DNA of 64,000 nt, from assembly GCA_037951105.1 (NCBI GenBank), contig JBAMJV010000882.1, positions 1 to 64,000 on the forward strand, in the 5' to 3' direction. Positions 1 to 12,178 of the stretch are shown piece after piece. A model generated the notes under the pieces. It was not told the DNA's origin. It searched no databases and saw only the letters and a list, made by a program, of their open reading frames with translations. A program made the position numbers and the translations under genes. The stretch comes from Echinarachnius parma (taxonomy: Eukaryota > Echinodermata > Echinoidea > Clypeasteroida > Echinarachniidae). The stretch's first letter is position 1; each line of letters starts with the position of its first letter.

Positions 1-107
1 TTTTTAGTAGTGAGGGAGTATAGGATCAAAATGGAAATAGAAAAGTAAAGGTGAAGCTGTTTGTTTTGTGTAATAGCAGCTCGCATTATTATTGTTTTTA
101 AATGGCA

Positions 108-490
108 CTTTAAGGATCTAGTAACTTTGTTGACCTGTGCAAAAAGTGATGAAGGGTTGATGCAATGTATATTGTTGTTATGTCATATGTCCACAGGGAT
201 TGTGTGAAAAGTTCAAGTCAAATGGACATTGCATGGCCAAGTAATGAGCAAAAATGCAAAGTGAAATTCACTAGCTCACTGCACTCACTTTGTACACGGT
301 AAGAAAAACTCCGGGAGAGTTTTTCATATCTGAATACTTCAATCGTACATATCTTTGTAACGTAAGGGAAATTTGAAAACCGAAACCGGTCCATGATTTT
401 TTTGTTAATACGAATACAACAAGGTATGATAGAACCGCTAGAATGAAAATTTTATTTGAGGATTTAGACAATGTTACTAAGTCCCTTTAA
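108..490. mobile_element. TTAA-type MITE, family A, copy 1
   Basis: The left end reads GGATCTAGTAACTTTGTTGAC and the right end reads ACAATGTTACTAAGTCCC followed by TTTAA, so the ends are inverted and flanked by TTTAA. The interior contains GAGCAAAAATGCAAAGTGA and ACTTTGTACACGG, which recur in the copies at 947-1205 and 10663-11019. There is no coding capacity. The ends resemble TTAA-inserting DNA transposons (piggyBac or Kolobok types), which is inference. Confidence 0.7.
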
Positions 491-946
491 AATGACTACC
501 TAGTACAATGATGAAGATATTCCGTGTGTTATCCTATAGATTAATTCAAAGATTACTGGTGAAAATTGATTAACCACTGAAAATCGAATTTGTAATAAAA
601 TGAAGTCAATATAGGTGTAGGGCTGATGAGCTTTCGACCCCAGCTATAATCTTTGTCAAAAATGTGCCCAAATGTTATTCAAGTGTCAGTACGGTGTCTA
701 TGTTGTTCAATAAATCTCTCTTTTCTATTGTAATGAAATGGAAAACAATAACGTGATGGAATTGATTCAATTGAATAATGAAGAAACGTTCAATTTTTCT
801 ACATAATACGATGTGTTAAATAAATGATACTTAGTCGGATCAACATAATATTATTACAAGGACAAGCTCTGACAAGTGAAATAGCGCCATCAAACATGCC
901 ATACAGAACATGTTCTTTCAGGAACTCATGACTGACACATAAAATT

Positions 947-1205
947 GATCTAGTAACTAGTGAGCAAAAATGCAAAGTGATATCACTAAGTACTAACTCA
1001 TTTGACATTGTAATTACTTTGTACGCGGCTTAAATTATCCCGTATACAATTTCTGAACCATTCAATCATAAATATCTTGTGATCGAAATGTAAATTTGAA
1101 AAACGAAACCTTGCTGTCCCGTGATTTGATTGATGATGTATGAGAGAACCACTAGAGTTCCAAGTAAGTGTTGAGGTTTGGGCAATGTTACTAAGTCCCT
1201 TTAAA
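947..1205. mobile_element. TTAA-type MITE, family A, copy 2 (internally deleted)
   Basis: It begins GATCTAGTAACTAGTGAGCA and ends CAATGTTACTAAGTCCC plus TTTAA, with the same internal GAGCAAAAATGCAAAGTGATATC block as the other copies. The segment between the left tip and GAGCAAAA is missing, which makes this copy about 120 bp shorter than copy 1. Confidence 0.65.
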
Positions 1206-1540
1206 CAACAACAATAACAACAGCAGTGACTTGCAACATGGTTTAATATAGTCACACTAGACAGGCATCATTTTATTGTACCTTCATTAAGTTTTAATCC
1301 ATTGTGAATTTCTGTAAACAGAATTATTTTGTAAGTTGAATATAATTATATTTTTCTTTGTTTGTTCATAAAAACGACGATTGTATAGCATATCAGTATA
1401 TAAAGAACTTAAATTGTCTTCATAATTATGTTCATTGTACAAGACTATCCATTTCCACTTTGATTGTGTTGGAAGAGAGGGTATAGAAAGAGGTATTTAT
1501 ATTAATCATAGACATGATAGAGATGGAATTAAAGAGAGAG

Positions 1541-1688
1541 AGAGAGATGGGGGGGGGGGGGGGGAGAGGAGAGAAGATGGGGAAGGGGAGAAGGGGAAAT
1601 TGGGAGGGGGTCATGCTACTATACAGGGGAAAGCGAGAATGATCGAGGAGAGCGGTGGAAAGGAGCGGGGGGGGGGGGGGGGGGGGAG
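1541..1688. repeat. G-rich purine tract with two long poly-G runs
   Basis: GA repeats lead into a run of about 14 G near 1550, then GGAGAGGAGAGAAG-type purines, then a run of about 19 G near 1668. The + strand is almost entirely purine. Reading frames across it encode only low-complexity Gly, Glu and Arg. Confidence 0.8.
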
Positions 1689-3187
1689 GTGAGAGAGAAT
1701 GAAATTAAGACGATGAGTGTTTGTAAAGAGTATGATACACATTGCGAAATCTAAAGTACATAATACAAACAAGCTATCCGAAATAGGCAAACATAGTTCC
1801 TGAGCGGGTGTCTCATGTATGTTGGAAATTGATTTCAGATGAGAATTAAGAGGATTAGAGTGTGCCCTACGCATGATAACAATTAAGCTTGATGCATCAA
1901 CTAATCATAATTATATAGCACACGTTTATTACGGACCACTCACTACACCTCTTTGGACTAATTATGAATACTGCTATCCGTGGGTTAATTAAGCTGCATG
2001 CGATATAGAGCTCTTTGCATTATAATAGTGTTACTCATAGATATTATGAATACCTAGATGTAGTAACGCCTGCTTTATTTGAGACTTCAGTTTTCATGTA
2101 CTGTACCTATGTGATACAATTAATTAGTCTAAATTTAATATTAAATATATATTAATTACTTAAGAGCGACATTAAAGATGGATACCAACAAAATGTCTCA
2201 GTGATCAGATATAATTACAACTTTTCTCAAATGATGTAGATTATTACTCACAGTTTTTTCTGTTCATATAGACAAATTTACTGACAAAAATTAGAACAAT
2301 ACATTTTTAGTAATTTCAATTACATATCCACACGGCGGATTCATTATAAACAAAGGATAAACAACACGCATATAAGGTATTTTATCTGGTAATTCAGATC
2401 AACGGTTTATTTACTTCACCCCATAAATCATGACTTGTCCAATAGTTTTATATACTTTTTATATATCGACAGGCACATGCACCAATGCACATCCACGGGG
2501 GCGGTAAAATCTGATCTAAAATTTCTTTCTCTATTTCATATCATTGGAATTTACGTCTGAAAAGGATTTCTATCCCAATTATTAGTTAGCTCTATTTTCA
2601 TTGAGCACGAACGAGTAAACACAAACAAACCAATCTTTCGATAGTGATTGGAGCGAGTTGTTTATTAGTAACTTTGTACTATAACCCCACCAGCTTACAT
2701 GCTTACGGATCTATCAAAATCGTGATTACCTCCCATGCACTGATCACTGTTGGTGTGATGCAGTTTTATCATAGCGAAATCTACCATACGGAAAGCCGCA
2801 CGGATAACAAATGTGGTATATATAATTCACCCGAGGACTGTATACTATGCTTCTTGTTAAGAATTTGAAGATTTGAAAATTGACTTTAAATTCAACGAAC
2901 CAGATAGCCAGACGAAGTGAGCTCAACTTAACTCTGATTTTTTTTTATAATCGAACATCGATGATCATCACACCCGGACGCTATCCGATGGAATTTCAAT
3001 ACATATCTGCAATCGTGAACATTACTATGCATACTCGCGTTGTTATTGTAATGTGGTAAAGTGTTCATACATAAACAATTTGAATAATATTATATACGGA
3101 CTTTGACTTATGTAAAGTTACTTGCATCTGTTGATTGTATTTCATAAATCATTTCATTTCATACCGCAAAGTACAATTACCGCAGCC

Positions 3188-6100
3188 ATGTCGTCCACCA
3201 ACACACAGCAAATCGCTCTTCATAAAACAGTGGACCAGCTCCAGAGAGAACTGCGAATAGACAGAGTAAAGCTATCGACCGTCTGCTCAGAGTAAGTATA
3301 AAATAGTTTACGTTATATAAACTTTATTTTTATAAAATTATATTACTATTATCACAAAAGACACTGTTGATACAATAAATTGTATATCAAAATTGGTCAA
3401 ATTGGTCGTATAAGTAGTAATGTATACATGCATTATACACTATTATAAACTTTAAAATTATATTATTATTACAAACAATACTGTTGATACAATAAAATTG
3501 TATATTGAAATGACAAAAATTGGTTGTACTAACACGATTGCGGATCAGCTACAAACTATAATCACATGTGGGTACAATAAGTCATGTATATAATTAAAGG
3601 GGTAGTTTAGTTTTGGTAGAGAGGGCGCTGCACATCACAATTTTGTTGTGAGATAATGAAAAACTGAGTGTCGAATTTGAGAGAACATGCAATTTTAATG
3701 GCAGAATAAACGTTATTTGGTCAAAATCGGTCCAGAAACGGCTGAAATATCAATAAATATATTTGATCTTATAATTATTTGGGGCCCAAATAATTAGATG
3801 ATTTTTTCAAAAAATTAAAAAAATGCTTACACTTTTTCAATAATTTTCAAAAGCATTTTTTAGATAGTTGTTGATGATCTATCATTCTACTCAATCATTA
3901 TTTCAATAGAACATCACATGCATTATTTTGTATGAAAAATGGTTGAAACCATTGCCTTTTTAGAAAGCGCCCTCTTGTGTTTTAATGGCTCTTTTTGAAT
4001 GATAACAGGCTTTTTACTTAGTCGTTTGTAATTTTGTATACATTTCGAGCATGGTTGAGTAATAACTATTAGTTTATAATGTTACTGTCCAGGTTTGGTT
4101 ACTAAAGTTCAGCCTTACCAAAACTGTACTACCCCTTTAAGTTATAAGTTATTATAAGAATATGAATTATAATGCTGAATAGAAATTATATAAGCAAATA
4201 ATTGTTATAGCCATGATGAGTGTGATGATAATAACATTACTTCTAATTACAATTACTATTTTATACCAATTAATAAATGCATTGTAATTATAGGCCTATT
4301 CATAATTAGTATATCATTTCTATTAATAACAAAATAGCACAACATTATAATAACAACACGCGATGAAAGAAGTATAAAACTAGTTGTGGTAGTGGTATAT
4401 AAATATCATCGTCGTTTACTTTTAGCGAGTGTGGTATATTCTGGCAGAGTGGTAATTTTATACCAATTAAGTCATTGTTATTACATTAATATTTATAATG
4501 AGGATATCAATTTAATTGGCCAAACAATAACACAACAAGTCATTTTAATTACAATACGCGATGAAATAAGTATAAAAGTAGTTGTGGTATTGGTAATAAT
4601 AAAATGATCGTCGTTTATATAGCGAGTTTGGGGGTATGCTGGCAGAGTAATATTATCTGGCATTGAACACCAGTGTGTACAGTTGTACATGGACGAAGTA
4701 TTATCATAAATAAACTATAGTTTTGATTTCGTTGGATGAATAGTATCATTAATATTAGTATTGTTACACTGCTATTCATGATTGAAAACCTATTATACAC
4801 ATCACACATGTTACATTTTACAGAGTATTCTGCAGTAAATTGTTTGAGTAAAATCAATATAATTATAATTAGGCTAAGGGAGCATTTTTTAAGTTGTGTA
4901 ATATTGATGAAGGCAATCAATATTTATGATTAATGTACGGGTCATTTAAGTTCATAGCATAGGTAAGTTATGTATAATACTGTACCCGTTATTTATTATT
5001 CGTACTTGTCGAAATTGGTGAATACATTCGATACAAACTGAATTAACATGCATGCACGCACACATAAACACTGTGTGGAAACGAAATCCAATAGACACCA
5101 GGGGGCAGGGGCCCGATTACGGACCAGCGACATTTACCATAACTCATTGATGTCAATATGCTAGAATTGCGTAGTATAGAGCACACATACCACCTTTACT
5201 CATTCATCTGTAAAGGATTACACAAGCATATTTAGAGATCAGTGGAACTAGGTCTGGTCCTGGGTCATGATCGTGCTCTCGGCCACAGCAAACCATGCAA
5301 CTCCAATTAGACAAACAAATAAAATAAGCCGTTAACGAGATTTAAAGTTTTGCGATAAGAGATAAATTTCAGACTTTGGATCTCGTCAACTTGCTTTATC
5401 TGAGCACATTATGAAGAGATTAATTCCAAAAGGCGCCAAATCTACCTTTTCAATATTGGAGAAAAGCAGGTGTTTAGTCCAACTTTGTACACATGCCTAT
5501 TGGAATATGAAAATGGAATATTCCATATTATTTTACATATTGAATGTATAATTTGTCCTAAAATTTGGATTTCTAGATAGCTACGTAACATATTAATGTT
5601 CTGATATCGTTAACTCATTTGTATGGAAAGTGGTTTTAGCGCCTTTTGGAACGTTCAATATATTAATGTTAATTGTGCAATTTGCCCAAAAATGTTGATT
5701 TATAGATAGCTACGTAACATATCAATGTTCTGATAATTATAGTTAACTCATTTTTATGGAAAGTGGATTTAGCGCCTTTTGGAAGTAAGCTCTTCACAAA
5801 GAGAAGGTGTATTACATCCATGATATTATTTACATGCGTGGCATTATTTGGAGCCATTGCTATTCCTAACCATAAACAATGAACTTCAATTCCACCTCCG
5901 CGATTACATTTCGAAAACCGTTCTCCTACTATACACAAGCTGAAAAGAGTCGATTTCATTTGCTTTAACCTGTAAAGTGTCTAACTCCACAAAAATTACT
6001 TGGAGCTTCCTCGTTTCTCCCTGTCTACTGTGTTGTTTAGCTTATAGTAAGGGAAGAATAAAATCGGGTTAGATTTTTTTTAAATGCCCCTTTAGTATGA

Positions 6101-7322
6101 CGATATCTATCATTCAGCTCAAGAGCGTTAATGAACGGTCATAAACCTCATAAACGTCATACAGTAATTTGTTGTAAAAGCTGACGCATATTTTCGCTTT
6201 TTTAACCAGAAAAGCAGTGTTCTTTTTCAATGAAACTTTCACACATCATTTGGGCATATCTTACAATGATTTTGGTATAGGATTGAAGTCTCAAATGTCA
6301 TTTTGGGCAATATCTGACACTTTACAGGTGCACCTTTAACCTGAAACAGAAGACGAGAATAGAACATTATTGTTTGTATTGCTTCTGCAGCAATTATAGA
6401 GATCGGATTGCATTAACAATGTAGATAGAGAGCTAGAAATTAATTAACTTGCTTTCACAGTGGCACCGCGCCGGCCAAGTAAAACAAAAAAAAGAAGAGA
6501 TTATATCAAATTTCCTGGTCCGTCATCATATTTCAGTGGCCCCAAACAAGTTGAAGGAATATCATGATATATGCACAGTCTGTTAATTGTGGCTAGCGGC
6601 CCAGGCATGCCAGTTGGGCAAGTAAAATTTGTCATGGATACATTTTAGTAGCTCGGAGCTAATTTGCTGGTGGCCCCAAATCAGTGGGCCTGTGTTTATT
6701 ACGAGTCCTGCTGCCAAAAGATATAAACTATTTAATAAGCCCTAAAATAGATATTACGACGAATATTTCCTTCTAATTGTTCATATCATGACTATTTTTA
6801 GTTTTGAGAGTTTCGGGAACATTTACACCCACACAATAATACAGCCATGAGCCATTCATCACGTACATGGATTTCCCTTTAAGTCCACTATATAACATTA
6901 AACATAATTATGTTTATGTCGGTCATGGTTGAATTTTAGTTTATAATTATGATGTTTTTGTACTTTGATTTGAATAAATAAATAAACGAAACGAAATATA
7001 CTTCGAACAGAGAAAGAATTACTACTATACCAGTTATCTAAAGAGTTACCTAACTGGACATACAATACGTATACAATGAGAAGCGACGCCTCTGTTATGT
7101 CCACATTATTCACTTCATCATCATTATAATTTATTATGATAATTCGGTGAATTGTTTTTCGAGCCCAAGTCTAATCGCTGAATGTTAAATTTATTTTCTT
7201 TCTATAGTTTGATGACTTACTGTGAGCAGAAGGGAAATGACGACTATCTTCTATCGAAGGAACTACCCCCTGGACAGACCAATCCATACAAGGAGAAACG
7301 AGGCCTCTGCAACGTCATATAG
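3188..7322 (+). CDS. Guanine nucleotide-binding protein subunit gamma (two coding exons)
   Basis: The coding exons are 3188-3291 (ATG to donor GTAAGT) and 7208-7322 (acceptor TATAG to stop TAG). The splice phase matches and gives 72 aa. The N-terminal half is the expected amphipathic coiled-coil helix (HKTVDQLQRELRIDRVKL) that pairs with G-beta. The second exon carries DLMTYCEQKGNDDYLL, the NPYKEK segment typical of the family, and a C-terminal CAAX box CNVI for prenylation and membrane anchoring. The product should work as a G-beta-gamma dimer in heterotrimeric G-protein signalling at the inner plasma membrane. Single-intron structure and length match animal G-gamma genes. I cannot assign a specific vertebrate paralogue. 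The start has context gcagccATGt, and no in-frame upstream ATG was recognised. A polyadenylation signal AATAAA lies at 7804. Further 5' non-coding exons are possible. Confidence 0.92.
3363..3500. repeat. Short local tandem duplication in G-gamma intron
   Basis: ACTGTTGATACAATAAA plus the following TTGTATAT occurs at 3363 and again at 3480, a displacement of 117 bp, with similar AT-rich surroundings. The copies have diverged. Confidence 0.6.
3594..4140. mobile_element. TTAA-type MITE, family B
   Basis: The left end is TTAA followed by AGGGGTAGTTTAGTTTTGGT. The right end is ACCAAAACTGTACTACCCCT followed by TTTAA. This gives inverted ends of about 20 bp and a TTAA target duplication. The 547-bp element has no coding capacity. 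It contains the inverted pair GAGGGCGCTG and AGCGCCCTCTTG just inside the tips. Confidence 0.8.
4261..4660. repeat. Local tandem duplication, about 198-bp unit, in G-gamma intron
   Basis: TTATACCAAT occurs at 4261 and 4458. AGTATAAAA followed by AGTTGTGGTA occurs at 4371 and 4569. ATCGTCGTTTA and CTGGCAGAGT also recur at the same displacement of 197-198 bp. Two diverged copies of one unit are present. Confidence 0.75.
5427..5787. mobile_element. Element with AAAAGGCGC ends, with an internal duplication
   Basis: CCAAAAGGCGCCAAATCTACC at the left faces GGATTTAGCGCCTTTTGG at the right, and GGTTTTAGCGCCTTTTGG also occurs near 5632. A block with AGATAGCTACGTAACATAT is present twice (5575 and 5704), displaced by 129 bp. 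The same ends define the element at 11265-11487. Confidence 0.6.
5965..6339. mobile_element. TTAA-type MITE, family C
   Basis: The left end is TTAA followed by CCTGTAAAGTGTC. The right end is GACACTTTACAGGTGCACC followed by TTTAA. The element is about 375 bp and non-coding. Confidence 0.7.
6428..6710. mobile_element. Decayed member of the 7-bp-TSD family (GCTCGAAATTAAC ends)
   Basis: The left part reads GAGCTAGAAATTAATTAAC followed by a GTGGC block. The right end in reverse complement is CAGGACTCGTAATAAAC. Internal GTGGCCCC, GGGCAAGTAAAAT and GGGCCTGTG blocks match the sharper copies at 24788, 33859 and 48737. No target duplication remains. Confidence 0.5.
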
Positions 7323-8042
7323 AAATTAGAGTTATAGGTAATAATCGTATGTTAGATGATTAATATATACCTAACATAAAAGTAAGTACCCCCCCCCCCC
7401 CCCCACACAAAAAATATCATAAACAATGGGTCATTTCAATTATGATAAGATATTGATTAGGGGGGGAATGTCGTTTATACTCACAAAACATCGCTTTCTT
7501 TTGAAGAAATTGTGCTTTGGAAAGTGTACAATTCACTGAGGTTAAATAACATAATTGATATGATTAAAGGAAACACAAAGAATGCTATGATCTTATTTCT
7601 TTTGAAATGGTATTTGAAATGTTCAAATTACATTCATTTCAGTGTTACAATTATAATCGTATATGATTTGTTTATATTATAAACAGAGACTAATTGTAAA
7701 ATGATAATGGTATATTTTGTTTGTACTAGTCTTCATAAAGGATATGAATTGTGTGATACAAAGTATAGTGTCATCATCAGTCGTGGTGAACACTGTCACT
7801 GTCAATAAATCACAAAATGATTATAATTCTAAAATCCATACTCAATTGTGATATCAACGTTTTAACTCATCAAAATTAGGGCGTCGATCGTTAATACTTC
7901 GAGCGGCCCCGGGGTCAGTGCAATGTGCATAATGAAGGCAATATTACTCAGAACATCAGTTGCGTAGCTTCGCCGGGGCACGGGGGACTCGTGCCCCCCC
8001 CCCCCCCCCCCCACAATAATAATACAAAAAAAATAAAATATA

Positions 8043-9051
8043 TATATATACTCCGCAAAAAAAGAAACTGGACACTTGTATAAGACCAAATATTTCATAT
8101 TCATTAACGATAGAATATACGATATTGTATATCAAATTAAAGATAAAATGACCCTCTTCAATATTGACATGAATTCCAGATGAAATCATTCATGCATGAC
8201 TTGTCACGGTCAATTAACCACAGCAAGGTCTGTTTTCAAAAATAGCAAACATGGAACATCCACTCAACCATACCAATGTTGCTAAGCATAATCTAAAACG
8301 CTAAATTCATGACATGGCATACTTTTTCATTACAAATGTGACCTTTTCTATCTTCATCTCAATAAAAAGTATAAATGAAGACAAATTGTGAACGTTATAG
8401 GTTTTATTTTTTATGCAAACGTAACAAAATGGGGAATTCCATGGCACCAGGTTTTTCAGTCGAAACAACAGTTTGTGCCCTTATTTCAGCATGAAAAATG
8501 GTATAAATTATTCTCAAGAATTCTACCGTAGTCCAAAGATCTTCAAAACCTGATGATTGTCACCCTTGGTCAAACAGTTGGGCAGTCTTTAACATGACAT
8601 TTCTCTAGGTAACTATGGTTAAAATTGCAGGGGACACATAAAACAGACAAGCTTCATGCCTATAATACAGACCAGTATGATGATGCTCTCATAACCTAGC
8701 CCTGTTTTATTGACACATTTGTCTTTTCAGAGTTTGTTCATAACAATAAAGTTGAATAATGTCATAATTTACTTGCCCCGCACATCATGTTTTAAGTGAA
8801 ACGCTTACTATCATTTCAGTCGAATGGTGTGGTCTTCCATTGTTTTTGCTATTTTTGAAAACAGACCTTGCTATTATTAATTGACCATGGCATTTCATGC
8901 ATGAACGATTACACCTTTAATTTATGCCCTGCATGTAGAGGACTAAATTCTCTTTAATTTGATATATGATAATGTAGACTTTATCGTACATTAGTATGAA
9001 ATATTTCGACTTATACAAGTGTCCAGTTTCTTTTTTTGCGGAGTATATATA
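8043..9051. mobile_element. About 1-kb foldback transposon with TATA-flanked ends (Tc1/mariner-like)
   Basis: The left tip TATATATACTCCGCAAAAAA is an inverted copy of the right tip ending at 9051. The match continues through AGAAACTGGACACTTGTATAAG. Further inward, GGTCTGTTTTCAAAAATAGC (8229) faces GCTATTTTTGAAAACAGACC (8850), so much of the element can fold back. It has no transposase frame. A TA target duplication is likely but is masked by the TATATA context. Confidence 0.75.
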
Positions 9052-10297
9052 CAAACATGAGGGGAATATGTGACCCCAAAAAAAAATACTTAAGGTCAGT
9101 GGCCCAAAATAATTCACGTGACCCCCTCCCCTCCCCACCCTCCTCCCCCCCACCCCCCCCCCCCCCCAATCAAGTTCGACCCATCGATATACAACAACAA
9201 TACATAATATCGATGGTCCGACCACGCTATGCCACTGACTCATAATAACGTATGCATGCCATCGTTAATGTCTAATTCTGCATTGTTGGGTTGCATAAAT
9301 CAGAAAGTAAGTAGCCAAGATACACGGTAAAGTACCTATCATTCCGTGTTCGATGTTGCAAATTCGTTCTATGAAAGCACCCAGTCCCGTATTACATACA
9401 ATTAAAATGATTAGTCCTCGCTCATATTATATAGGCCTGCGAATCGGTAATAAAGATTGCGGCCCCATTCATCAGTAGTAATGAGCTTACATCTAATTTA
9501 TATACCGTTTGTATCTTCCATCTTGTTCCACCACAGGATACTAACCGGGGATGCGGTTCGGTTGCCATGGTAACAGGGATGGTTTTCAGCCTATAGAGCA
9601 GGAACGGATGGCTACAGTTGTAAATAGGCTTGATCCACATCCGTAATACCGTACACTGACCTTATGGGCAGTTTGAGGAAAAGTGATCCATGAACTTTAC
9701 AGATTTTTTTTTCTTCAAAGAGTGAAATTTTGGACTTCAATCATATTATCAATCATTTCATTGTAAGATTTTTCTGAATGATGTGTCATAGTTTCATTTT
9801 GTTCTGGTGTATAATCGAGTGATTTCACCACAATTGAAAAATGCTCCGGTACGCTGCTTACTCGATCATACAAATCCCCATAATTCAAATGGAGACATTT
9901 GAAAAATCAAAACCGATATCATTCTTCTCTAGCTTTATACCAAAAGCCAAACAACGCGACAATGTGTAATTAGCTCCAGGTGATTTTGGTTGAATTTGAC
10001 AAAGTTGATGGAACACTTTAATTACATTGATATGAGATTGTCAATCTGATACACATTTCGTTCGATTCATAAACGAAAGATCTTTTTGATTGTGTTACTT
10101 ACATCTGCATTTTCCATTCGTCGGAATAACTGTATATAATGATGACTTAAGATTTGTTTGTCGTTTGTTAACACTGTTATATTTATGATTAGTATGTAAT
10201 TACGCCACTTCATGCACTATTTTAGTAATTATTCATGTTTACTGTTTATCTATTTCTAGCTCGAAACGTAATGTGCATTGTTTTTTTTCATGTCAGG

Positions 10298-10445
10298 GGC
10301 CGCGGAAAGGTTTTGAAAATGAAGGGGCTGACCACATTTTAATTGTTATAATAATTGTTATTGTATGCTTATGTATTTTATTGTTTTAAGCCAGAAAACC
10401 CCCCCCCCCCCCCCGGTCCCCCCCCCCCCCGTTCCGCGGCCCCTG
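10298..10445. mobile_element. Short MITE with GGGGCCGCGGAA ends
   Basis: AGGGGCCGCGGAAAGG at the left faces TTCCGCGGCCCCT at the right across about 148 bp. The interior holds two poly-C runs. It is non-coding. Confidence 0.55.
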
Positions 10446-10662
10446 CATGTAGAAACTTTACCTATTTCAATGTATGTTTAAATTCTGTGAGCAAGGTATT
10501 GTTATTTTGGTATAGAAATGCATACCATTTGACAATAAATTACAAATGAATACAACTACGCAAAAAAAAACGTTGCGATTCATGGATCATTAGAGGGTCG
10601 GTATTTATGTGAAGTTATTCATAATCAACAGAAAGACACTTCCAAAGACAATTTACATTTGT

Positions 10663-11019
10663 TTAAAGGGATCTAGTAACTTTGTTTACAAGTGCAAGAA
10701 GTGATGAGTGATTAATAATATGTGTATTTGTGTGATCTGATATGTAATGTGTGAACATTTCACGTTAATTGGATGTTTTTTTCGGAGAAATGAGCAAAAA
10801 TGCAAAGTGATATCCACTATAACTCATTGCACTTACTTTGTACACGGTTAAATTATCCCGTAGACCGTGTAACATCTGAACACATCTAGAAATTTGAAGA
10901 CAAAAAACGAAACCTGTCCTGTGCATTTATTGTTAATATAAATATGACAATGTGTGAGAGAACCGCTAGAGTTCCAAGTAAGTTTTGAGGATTTGGACAA
11001 TGTTACTAGATCCCTTTTA
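10663..11019. mobile_element. TTAA-type MITE, family A, copy 3 (best preserved)
   Basis: TTAA then AGGGATCTAGTAACTTTGTT at the left faces ACAATGTTACTAGATCCCT then TTTA at the right. The interior matches copies 1 and 2 (GAGCAAAAATGCAAAGTGA, CTTTGTACACGG, GAGAGAACCGCTAGAG). Confidence 0.75.
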
Positions 11020-11264
11020 TGGTAAAAACATTATAATTATGCATTCGACACTTTCACGTAAAGATATGTCCGTACCGTTCTTTTTGCAATACAGTAATCG
11101 AACGGGCATTAGACCGAGGGTGTTGGTGTATATAATACGATTATAAGTGTGCTTTTAGAAATACCCAATTGTCCTTGAATAGTGAATAGTTGATTCATCT
11201 TTTAGAAAAGAATACTAACGCCCTTTGAATGGGTCAACAAAGAAACATATAAAGAGCTATAGTT

Positions 11265-11487
11265 CTAAAAGGCGCTAAATCCACTTTCAATACAAAATAG
11301 TCAAAGGAGTTAAGATAACAGTACAGTAGGCCTACATTAATGAGCCACGTAGCTTTCAACAAATCAAAATGCTAGGACCACAGTATGGAACACTCCATTT
11401 TCATATTCCAATAAGCAGGTGTACAAAGTTGAGCTAAGAAACCACGTTTCTTGAAAGTAGAAAAAAGTGGATTTAGCGCCTTTTATA
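11265..11487. mobile_element. MITE with AAAAGGCGCTAAATCC ends
   Basis: CTAAAAGGCGCTAAATCCACTT at the left is inverted at the right as AGTGGATTTAGCGCCTTTTA. The element is about 220 bp and is related to the cluster at 5427-5787. Confidence 0.65.
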
Positions 11488-11924
11488 ATTAAGCTTCATC
11501 ACACAGTGGCCCAAGCCACCTTTGTACAGCTGCTGCTGACATGATATAAGCCAGTTTATCGATTATCTTATTGATGTTATCACGGTAGATACGGGGGTGT
11601 CGGCAGGGCTGGGGGGCATGTGTCCCCCAATAATTGAGAATAACAGTACAAAACATAAGAGTAACATTATTAGAACAAAGATAATAACGACATATATTAG
11701 GTCCCCCAACTCCAACCCCCCCCCCCCCCCAAAAAAAAAAAAACAGATATAATTATAAGGCTATCAAAGAAGCTGTACTTATGGACAACTGTGTACTGTT
11801 GTTATTCCAGGGTCCTGTAAAAAAAAACAAAAAAAAGTGTTTCAATTTGTTCCAATAATAAATTGTATCCAAGGTATGCCCATCGCGATTTTCCTTCAGC
11901 AAGAAAATTTATCCACATTTGCTG

Positions 11925-12178
11925 CTCTCGACCCAGGTGTATAAATGGGTACCCGGAAGGATGGAAAGGAGTTCCTTAGCACTGTGTGCACCTGCGAGGT
12001 TGCCTAGCTGGAATGCTCCCCAGGGAGTGGAAAATGTGCACTTTGTGTGCTGGATTGAGTGCAGTATGTATCCGTTGACCGGGGTAATAGTGATGCGCCG
12101 CGAGCGTCGAAAGACGGAACGTGCGCTATATAAGCAGCCACCATTATTATTATTATTATTACTATTATTATTATTATC
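11925..12178 (+). mobile_element. SINE-like element with (ATT)n tail
   Basis: The block CTCGACCCAGGTGTATAAATGGG, then GGAATGCTCCCCAGGGAGTGG, then GTGCGCTATATAAG ends in an (ATT)n array. A second copy on the other strand at 42885-43105 shares the CTCCCTGGGGAGCATTCCAG block and the TATATAGCGC plus AT-repeat end. The body has a possible Pol III B-box-like GACCCAGGTGT, but a tRNA origin is not proved. The 5' boundary is uncertain. Confidence 0.6.

Larger units (their letters stand above)
1..3187. other. Upstream intergenic flank, no gene recognised
   Basis: AT-rich sequence with two copies of a short TTAA-type inverted-repeat element and a G-rich purine tract, listed separately. Small reading frames here have no recognisable domain and overlap repeats. 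About 1900-3180 shows no repeat or gene that I can name. The last 100 bases before 3188 probably contain the 5' UTR and promoter of the G-gamma gene, but no clear core promoter motif is visible. Confidence 0.6.
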
